Positions 21,726-25,725 of a stretch of DNA of 25,725 bases are shown here, piece after piece. The position numbers and the translations under genes are program-made. A model generated the notes under the pieces. The model ran no database searches, was not told the origin of the DNA, and worked only from the letters and a program-made list of their open reading frames with translations. Position 1 is the first letter of the stretch. Every line of letters begins with the position of its first letter. Source of the DNA: a virus; IMG/VR virus record IMGVR_UViG_3300025128_000291, positions 1 to 25,725 of that record. The stretch is one strand, 5' to 3'.

Positions 21726-21913
21726 TATTTATACCTCGCAAGTGTGTTATTCCAGAATTTACCAGTGTTTACTTTAGCTAACATTTGCTCACTAGACAAG
21801 CCGTAATCACTAGCCATTTTCTTAATGGTCAGGTAGTTATTTACCCAGTCTAGGTATATATCTATGTTCAGGTCGGCGTCACTCTTGTCAGCGCATAATT
21901 CTACAAATTTCAT
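21725..21913 (-). CDS. Small conserved hypothetical helical protein
   Basis: A 62-residue acidic protein with AGAGGT 7 nt before the ATG. It ends in the pattern WVNNYLTIKKMASDYGLSSEQ followed by KVNTGKFW, which resembles a short helix-turn-helix-like motif present in small phage proteins (VNN(F/Y)(I/L)T....A..YG.S...A...IN.G). Binding of DNA or a host protein is possible; no function is known. Confidence 0.6.
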   Translation of the reverse strand: MKFVELCADKSDADLNIDIYLDWVNNYLTIKKMASDYGLSSEQMLAKVNTGKFWNNTLARYK

Positions 21914-21916
21914 GGT

Positions 21917-22198
21917 TTATACCTCTGTTGAAGTGTTAGGAAACTTAGACCAGTAATCCCTGGGTTTCGCATCATCACACCACATATTGTCTATCTGTCT
22001 TGTGGTATAGTGAGTGCCAATATCAGCCGTTACTGTCTTATTCCACCAATTCTGAATAGAATAGCCTAGTTGGGTATCAGGTTGCGTAGAACATGTCCAG
22101 CCGTCAACCTTAACCAGAAAGCGCGGGTTTCCATTCTTACTACTGGGCAATCTCTTAACAAACTCAAGTTTGCCTGTACTACGTGCTACATTCTTCAT
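21917..22198 (-). CDS. Conserved phage hypothetical protein (RLPSS-NGNPR type)
   Basis: A 93-residue protein with AGAGGT 8 nt before the ATG. It has GKLEFVKRLPSSKNGNPRF, then VDGWTCSTQPDTQLGYSIQN and KTVTADIGTHYTTRQID. The RLP.S.NGNPR(F/Y)L...DG.T..T..D..LGYS..N..GKTV.A.IGTHY pattern recurs in phage early regions and suggests a small beta-barrel. Its function has not been established as far as I know. Confidence 0.7.
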   Translation of the reverse strand: MKNVARSTGKLEFVKRLPSSKNGNPRFLVKVDGWTCSTQPDTQLGYSIQNWWNKTVTADIGTHYTTRQIDNMWCDDAKPRDYWSKFPNTSTEV

Positions 22199-22202
22199 TG
22201 TG

Positions 22203-22352
22203 CTAAACCTCTGTTAGTAACTCGTTTACCTGACTACGTAAGTAGTCTATTTGTGGCTGCTCCTCGAATACCTCTACAGTATTGTCGGTCAACCATTGAG
22301 CCATTAAAGCGTCTAAATCGTGTAAGAATTCTACTAATTTATCATCCATCAT
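22203..22352 (-). CDS. Small acidic hypothetical protein
   Basis: A 49-residue acidic helical protein with AGAGGTAACC directly before ATGATG. The sequence has DDKLVEFLHDLDALMAQWL and QIDYLRSQVNELLTEV, so two helices and possible coiled-coil pairing. It ends 4 nt before the next start. It shares its ribosome-binding box with the neighbouring genes. Function unknown. Confidence 0.55.
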   Translation of the reverse strand: MMDDKLVEFLHDLDALMAQWLTDNTVEVFEEQPQIDYLRSQVNELLTEV

Positions 22353-22377
22353 GGTTACCTCTGTTAGTTAATACAAC

Positions 22378-22404
22378 AGAGTAGACTCTAACAGAATCTA
22401 CTCT
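22378..22404 (-). other. Intercistronic hairpin
   Basis: AGAGTAGA and TCTACTCT form a perfect 8 bp inverted repeat with an 11 nt loop, between the stop at 22411 and the start at 22352. No T-run follows in either direction, so it looks more like an RNA stability or processing element than a terminator. Confidence 0.5.
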
Positions 22405-22410
22405 AGTGTG

Positions 22411-22566
22411 TCAACGTCTAGCGTTAAGGGGGTAATAGACAGCGTACAATGCGCCCTGTTGGTCAAATACTCTACTGATAGTGTATCGCTGGCCTACCTT
22501 CAAAGTAAGGTTACTATCGGCCCACAGTTCAGCCTGTTCACGTGTCTGGAAGTAAGAATATACCAT
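22411..22566 (-). CDS. Small hypothetical protein
   Basis: A 51-residue protein with CGAGGTAACACC before the ATG. It starts with a short helix (YFQTREQAELWADSN) followed by a strand-turn-strand part (LKVGQRYTISRVFDQQG, LYAVYYPLN). The layout is a minimal alpha-beta fold. It is spaced 4 nt from the upstream gene. Function unknown. Confidence 0.55.
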   Translation of the reverse strand: MVYSYFQTREQAELWADSNLTLKVGQRYTISRVFDQQGALYAVYYPLNARR

Positions 22567-22570
22567 GGTG

Positions 22571-22780
22571 TTACCTCGTAATGTTTGCAATTAAGGTACC
22601 GACAGAACTATACACTTTAGCATCTGTTGCAGTGAAATTATCAGTCTTATGCGCTTGATTGTAAGTCTGCAAGGCATTCTGTGCACACTGTGGCGCGAAT
22701 CCTTCAGATAGAATGCTAGTCTGACTAACCTCTACCTGATGCCCGTCTAACTCATGTAGAACAACAGTAACATTAATCAT
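22571..22780 (-). CDS. Small hypothetical protein, first of the leftward early genes
   Basis: The frame is open to 22894, but the first 38 codons look non-coding. ATG 22780 gives 69 residues and ATG 22792 gives 73; neither has a clear ribosome-binding site. The likely protein begins MINVTVVLHELDGHQVEVSQ and has helical and Ala/Thr-rich parts up to TLIANITR. It would be the first gene of the leftward tiny-gene cluster. No promoter can be fixed with confidence. Function unknown. Confidence 0.5.
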   Translation of the reverse strand: MINVTVVLHELDGHQVEVSQTSILSEGFAPQCAQNALQTYNQAHKTDNFTATDAKVYSSVGTLIANITR

Positions 22781-22924
22781 AAGAGATCTCATGTAGTGAA
22801 TCGGTATAGAGAATGTAACAAGGTTATAGCAGGAAGTATAGTACCAATGATGAACCAATGATAGGTAAATAAGATAAAGTTCCCACACACTCACACACAG
22901 GTTCTAGGGTTTCCCAGTTCCTAG

Positions 22925-22973
22925 GTTCTGGTTAGTTCGTAAACCGGACACGCGATAAGGTTTAATCCAGAAC
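22925..22973. repeat. Nested inverted repeat
   Basis: GTTCTGG (22925-22931) pairs with CCAGAAC (22967-22973), and inside it AAACC (22941-22945) pairs with GGTTT (22959-22963). The result is a two-part stem of 7 and 5 bp. At 49 nt it is too short for a tRNA. Confidence 0.55.
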
Positions 22974-23036
22974 TAATATATCAGTAAAGCCCCACAATGG
23001 GCAGGGATATAGTGATATATCTAGTAATATATCAGT
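22974..23036. repeat. 12 nt direct repeat TAATATATCAGT
   Basis: Identical copies at 22974-22985 and 23025-23036, offset by 51 nt, with a third partial form (TGATATATC) between them. The first copy begins right after the nested inverted repeat. Confidence 0.5.
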
Positions 23037-23190
23037 GATGACAGGGGTACCCCACCCCCCTTTTTATTTTCTCTTTTATATATATATCCATCCTTCTAAC
23101 CCAAGGGTAAAATAAGGAACATAAGGAGTATCTAATATACAGTTGTGGACGGTATTAGAAGTGGTGCTCCCTATATACTTACGTCCTAAT

Positions 23191-23243
23191 GAATAAACCG
23201 CCATATAGAGGAAGGATCGAATAAACCGTCATATAGAAGGAGA
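23191..23243 (+). promoter_or_regulatory. Tandem promoter-like repeats before the packaging genes
   Basis: GAATAAACCG(C/T)CATATAGA occurs twice, at 23191-23209 and 23219-23237, 28 nt apart, with one mismatch in 19. Each is followed by a purine-rich GAGGAAGG or AGGAGACAGG. The pattern AATAnnnnnnnCATATAGnnGGAGA resembles a T7-type phage RNA polymerase promoter (ending TATAGGGAGA), or may be a regulator site. The second copy ends in the ribosome-binding site of the next gene. Confidence 0.5.
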
Positions 23244-23249
23244 CAGGAG

Positions 23250-23492
23250 ATCAAGCTTACACCTAAACAAAGAAAGGCCAGGAAGAAACCTGGAGGTTCC
23301 AACGTAGGGAAATATAAGAGGGTTAAATCCTCTGATTTCTGTGGTCCTGCTGGTGGTGCACCTGCGGGTAGTTTTCCTGTGAATACGTTAAAGAGAGCCA
23401 AGTCTGCTTTAAAACTAGCACATAATGCACCAAGCCCTTCTGGGATAAAAAGCTGTGTATATAATAAATACCCACAATTGAGAGAGAAATAA
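23250..23492 (+). CDS. Conserved phage protein with AHNAP and KYP motifs; apparent ATC start
   Basis: The frame from 23193 has no ATG, GTG or TTG before the conserved region. AAGGAG at 23237-23242 lies 7 nt before ATC 23250, which I take as the start, giving 80 residues. Its stop overlaps the next start as TAATG. The N-terminus is basic (KLTPKQRKARKKPGG), and the rest has SSDFCGPAGGAPAGSFPVNT, then LKRAKSALKLAHNAPSPSG and CVYNKYPQL. This matches a common phage family of unknown function (FAGP...G.YP(I/V)..L.RA..AL..AHNAP.P..I...V..KYP.L; perhaps DUF6582). It is the first gene of the packaging operon. Confidence 0.75.
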   Translation: MKLTPKQRKARKKPGGSNVGKYKRVKSSDFCGPAGGAPAGSFPVNTLKRAKSALKLAHNAPSPSGIKSCVYNKYPQLREK

Positions 23493-25126
23493 TGGCATGG
23501 ATTAATGGACAATGGGTAGATGAAGACGAACTCCAGGGTATGTTATATTCTGGCGTGAAACCCACATTGCCATTCTATGACCAATCCTCGTTTACCTCAC
23601 CTTTAAGTACGTTAAATCAAGAGGCTACTGGTAACTTCAGTATGTGGGGTAGTCCTGCTGCGCTACACGTAGAAAGCACCCTACCTCAATCGGTAGCGGG
23701 TGGTTCAGGTGTTACCCAAAATTATGGGGGGTTTTCACCACAGATGGGTATGCTTACTGATATGGTATCCAATCAACCTCCTATGATTGATTACAGTGTG
23801 GTTACAGACGATCCTGTTAGACCTGTTATTGACTACTCAATGTTTACAGAGAATATGCCTACAGCTACATTGCCAGCAGAGACTGAGTTGCAGCTACTAG
23901 ATAACACAATGCCTAATATACAGGCAGCCGTTAATCAGGATACTGGGATTGTGCCAGCCAGCAACCTTTCTGTAAACCCACAAACAGATCAAGATTATCT
24001 TAACCTTGGCGTAATACCGCCAGGAACACCTATAGGAAGCAACATAAACCAAAGTAACATGTTCGTTGCTCCTGAATATAGAGCCTCTACCCCCTCAATG
24101 ATTGGGTTGGGTACAGGATGGGGGCAAAAGGATGCTAGTGGTATATTTGGTACGCCTACTGTTGTTGGTGTGCCTACTGCTGACAACCAGGGTGATGTTA
24201 TGCCAGATTTGACAGGGAACATAGATATACCTGCTGCTATAGATCTTGGGTGGCGTATGACTGGAATGAAGCCAGGACTGAGAACTTCTGGTCAGAACAC
24301 TGGTCAGACCATGTATACTGACGAGGGTGAGACAGATATTACAGACCTGATGGACAAACATTTTGAAGACCCTAATGCTACGAAGAATGTTGCTTTAGCC
24401 ATAGCCCAGAATTATCAGGATAACCCTCAAACACAACTATGGAATGACTCTATTGCTAAAAGTTTGGGCCTAAGTAAGCATGATGTTGAGGTTGCTAACT
24501 CCTTACTGGGGCATGTAGATTCATCTGATCCTGGTACGACAGTAACTGTAGCACCAGGGATGGGTTTAGCTCCAGCAGTAACTATATCTGAAGAGTCTAC
24601 GTTTCAACCTGGGGTGGTTCCTACACATACTTTAGGGAACAAGTATCTTGATGAGGTTGTAGCTGCGATTACTAAGCCTACCCAAACAACCACAAATTGG
24701 GTAGATAAGCCCTTCCAATCTTCCAATAAAGAGGAGAATGAAAGGTTGAAAGCAATAGCCAAGCAACTAGCACATGACGAGAAAGTGGCTAAAGCAAAGA
24801 AAGATAAGGATGATAAAGCTCGGTTAGCTAGAGTGCAGAAGGCAATGGCAGCTAAACAGAAACAAATACAACAGCAACAGCAAGCAGAGAAGACGGCAGC
24901 GCAGCAAACAGCAAGAGTGCGTAATGAGATACGAGCTATGTTAAATGCCAATAGGGATAGAGGCGAGGCTTCAGAAAGGGAAATAAATGCAGCCGTTGAA
25001 GCTATGGGTTTAGATTTTGGTGGCTTGACAAATAAACAATTTGCAGCGTTAGCTAGGAATACTAGAGGTGAGGCAGGTATGGATGAAACTGGTTATACAG
25101 ACCATGAAGGTCTTGGTGTTGGTTAA
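23492..25126 (+). CDS. Hypothetical large protein upstream of terminase
   Basis: A 544-residue protein starting in TAATG with GAGAG nearby. The first 380 residues are poor in charge and rich in Pro, Thr, Gly, Asn and Met, with a near repeat (PMIDYSVVTDDPVRP and PVIDYSMFTENMP). Residues about 285-350 look helical (NVALAIAQNYQDN, IAKSLGLSKHDVEVANSLLG). Residues about 415-490 form a charged coiled coil (NERLKAIAKQLAHDEK, KQKQIQQQQQAEK), and the end is again helical (FGGLTNKQFAALARNTRGE). I recognise no domain. Its position just before TerS and a coiled-coil/disordered make-up would allow a virion or internal role. The next gene overlaps by one base. Confidence 0.55.
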   Translation: MAWINGQWVDEDELQGMLYSGVKPTLPFYDQSSFTSPLSTLNQEATGNFSMWGSPAALHVESTLPQSVAGGSGVTQNYGGFSPQMGMLTDMVSNQPPMIDYSVVTDDPVRPVIDYSMFTENMPTATLPAETELQLLDNTMPNIQAAVNQDTGIVPASNLSVNPQTDQDYLNLGVIPPGTPIGSNINQSNMFVAPEYRASTPSMIGLGTGWGQKDASGIFGTPTVVGVPTADNQGDVMPDLTGNIDIPAAIDLGWRMTGMKPGLRTSGQNTGQTMYTDEGETDITDLMDKHFEDPNATKNVALAIAQNYQDNPQTQLWNDSIAKSLGLSKHDVEVANSLLGHVDSSDPGTTVTVAPGMGLAPAVTISEESTFQPGVVPTHTLGNKYLDEVVAAITKPTQTTTNWVDKPFQSSNKEENERLKAIAKQLAHDEKVAKAKKDKDDKARLARVQKAMAAKQKQIQQQQQAEKTAAQQTARVRNEIRAMLNANRDRGEASEREINAAVEAMGLDFGGLTNKQFAALARNTRGEAGMDETGYTDHEGLGVG

Positions 25127-25491
25127 TGACAATACTACAAGACAAATTCATTGAATACTACACACTGACTGGTAATGCTACCAAGGCAGCGATAGAGGCT
25201 GGCTATTCAGAGAAAACAGCAAAGATTAAGGGATCACAATTAAAGGCGCAGTTTAACAATGAGATACGAGAAGCAACACAGAGACTCTTACAGGACAAGG
25301 TTCCAGCAGGGTTACGCTGGCTTTCGGAACTTGCTGAGAAGGCTGAATCCGAGTCAGTCAGATTGGGTGCTGTCCGTGACCTACTGGACAGAGCTGGACT
25401 TAAACCCGTCGAGCGAATCGAAACTACCACAATCGAAGCCATGTCCAACGAGGAAATCCAGAGGGAATTAGATGCCCTCCTCAAACACTAG
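25126..25491 (+). CDS. terS: Terminase small subunit
   Basis: A 121-residue protein starting in TAATG. The N-terminal part FIEYYTLTGNATKAAIEAGYSEKTAKIKGSQL is the usual helix-turn-helix of small terminases that binds the packaging site. A central helical oligomerisation region follows (PAGLRWLSELAEKAESES), and RLGAVRDLLDRAGLKPVERIE is a strong hallmark of the family. The acidic C-terminus would contact TerL. It overlaps the large subunit gene by 20 nt, as is usual for the pair. Confidence 0.88.
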   Translation: MTILQDKFIEYYTLTGNATKAAIEAGYSEKTAKIKGSQLKAQFNNEIREATQRLLQDKVPAGLRWLSELAEKAESESVRLGAVRDLLDRAGLKPVERIETTTIEAMSNEEIQRELDALLKH

Positions 25492-25725
25492 AGCATTAGA
25501 ACTTTTAAAGGAGTTAAGGCAGCGAGAACGCTTTAACAGGGTAGATGCTTATGACCCCTACCCCTACCAGCTAAAGTTCCATAAGAGTGGCTCACAGGCC
25601 AACCAGAGGCTCCTGATGGCTGCTAACCGTATAGGCAAGAGTTACTGTGGTAGCATGGAGCTTTCTTATCACCTAACTGGATTATACCCAGAGTGGTGGG
25701 AGGGTAAGGTATATCACCAACCAAT
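25472..25725 (+). CDS. terL: Terminase large subunit, N-terminal fragment
   Basis: The gene starts at ATG 25472, inside terS in another frame, and runs off the end of the window (84 full codons). The residues include LELLKELRQRERFNRVDAYD, then YPYQLKFHKSG and LLMAANRIGKSYCG, which is the Walker A (P-loop) of the packaging ATPase, with AANR-x-GKS as in other terminases. EWWEGKVY follows, as in TerL proteins of short-tailed phages. The motor would hydrolyse ATP and later cut the DNA, but those domains are outside this window. Confidence 0.9.
   Translation, partial: MPSSNTRALELLKELRQRERFNRVDAYDPYPYQLKFHKSGSQANQRLLMAANRIGKSYCGSMELSYHLTGLYPEWWEGKVYHQP

Larger units (their letters stand above)
22781..23190. 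other. Non-coding control region between leftward early and rightward packaging genes
   Basis: About 400 nt without a convincing gene. It holds a nested inverted repeat at 22925-22973, a 12 nt direct repeat TAATATATCAGT at 22974 and 23025, two copies of AGGTTCT near 22900-22930, the palindrome GGGGTACCCC near 23045 followed by a C-run and T-run (a possible rightward terminator), and an AT-rich stretch at 23080. The divergent position and structure would suit an origin of replication, packaging site or promoter region; none can be proven by eye. Confidence 0.5.

Noticed and set aside
22571-22894. Full 107-codon version of the first early gene
   Set aside because: The first 38 codons are Tyr/Ser/Leu-rich with no ribosome-binding site and fall in the non-coding region; a start at 22780 or 22792 is more likely.
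22924-22973. tRNA-like acceptor stem (GTTCTGG and CCAGAAC) with an inner stem
   Set aside because: Only 49 nt between the ends, no anticodon arm of normal size and no TTC loop; kept as an inverted repeat only.
22974-23036. CRISPR-like repeats
   Set aside because: Only two 12 nt copies of simple AT-rich sequence; no regular array or spacers of constant length.
23144-23197. Short TTG-started frame MWTVLEVVLPIYL...
   Set aside because: 17 codons, ribosome-binding site too far (about 18 nt) and it runs into the promoter-like repeats.
23186-23512. Leftward frame of 108 codons across the start of the packaging operon
   Set aside because: Opposes the conserved 80-residue protein and has no ribosome-binding site or family resemblance.
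24604-24951. Leftward frame of 115 codons with Cys/Ala/Leu-rich hydrophobic sequence
   Set aside because: It is the reverse of the Lys/Gln/Ala-rich coiled coil of the 544-residue protein, which yields such hydrophobic shadows.

Overview
The window is part of a tailed double-stranded DNA phage genome. It holds a small terminase, the start of the large terminase, a run of virion and tail genes, a membrane/lysis cassette, and a nucleotide-metabolism and recombination operon. The large ejection-type internal protein, the lack of a tape-measure or long-tail module, and an N-terminally lipidated protein that would span the periplasm suggest a short-tailed (podovirus-like) phage of a Gram-negative host. 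The DUF7483-type tail protein, the small YADG..WNPGSG tail protein, the phage class II ribonucleotide reductase and the IscA-like carrier are types I associate with marine or aquatic phages. No integrase, repressor, portal, capsid, endolysin, DNA polymerase or RNA polymerase is visible; some may lie outside the window.

Layout. (1) 1-10698, rightward: C-terminus of a tail protein, a putative tail accessory protein, a large tail/head-completion-like protein with a duplicated beta-sandwich module, a GNAT-like protein, an S74-domain virion protein, several unassigned virion-type proteins and a 995-residue internal protein. Genes are coupled by TAATG or ATGA overlaps. (2) 10695-13152, rightward: a chain of small exported or membrane proteins, a DUF6356 protein, a HesB/IscA-type iron-sulfur carrier, a 40-residue membrane peptide out of frame over the start of a lipoprotein with a C-terminal membrane anchor (u-spanin-like), and a conserved hypothetical. 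(3) 13121-20183, leftward: metallophosphoesterase, PD-(D/E)XK exonuclease, ssDNA-binding-like protein, HNH protein, class II ribonucleotide reductase, a possible annealing protein, a resolvase-like nuclease, a hidden 42-residue membrane peptide, and a T5orf172 (GIY-YIG) protein. A good sigma70-like promoter lies at 20250-20278. (4) 20323-20475, rightward: one small very basic protein. (5) 20444-22780, leftward: about eleven tiny genes, five of which share a GAGGT ribosome-binding box. (6) 22781-23190: non-coding, repeat-rich. (7) 23191 to the end, rightward: two tandem promoter-like repeats, an 80-codon gene that appears to start with ATC, a 544-residue unassigned protein, TerS and the start of TerL.

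The two transcription directions meet at about 13.1 kb, where genes overlap tail to tail. The best intrinsic terminator for each direction lies inside the opposing unit, so overlapping antisense transcripts are expected. Several genes are under 60 codons or lack a canonical start (11921-12097, 12402-12524, 18602-18730, 20323-20475, 20444-20623, 20614-20790, 22203-22352, 22411-22566, 23250-23492). They were found by reading the sequence between and across larger genes. All functional calls come from motif recognition by eye; no database search was run.
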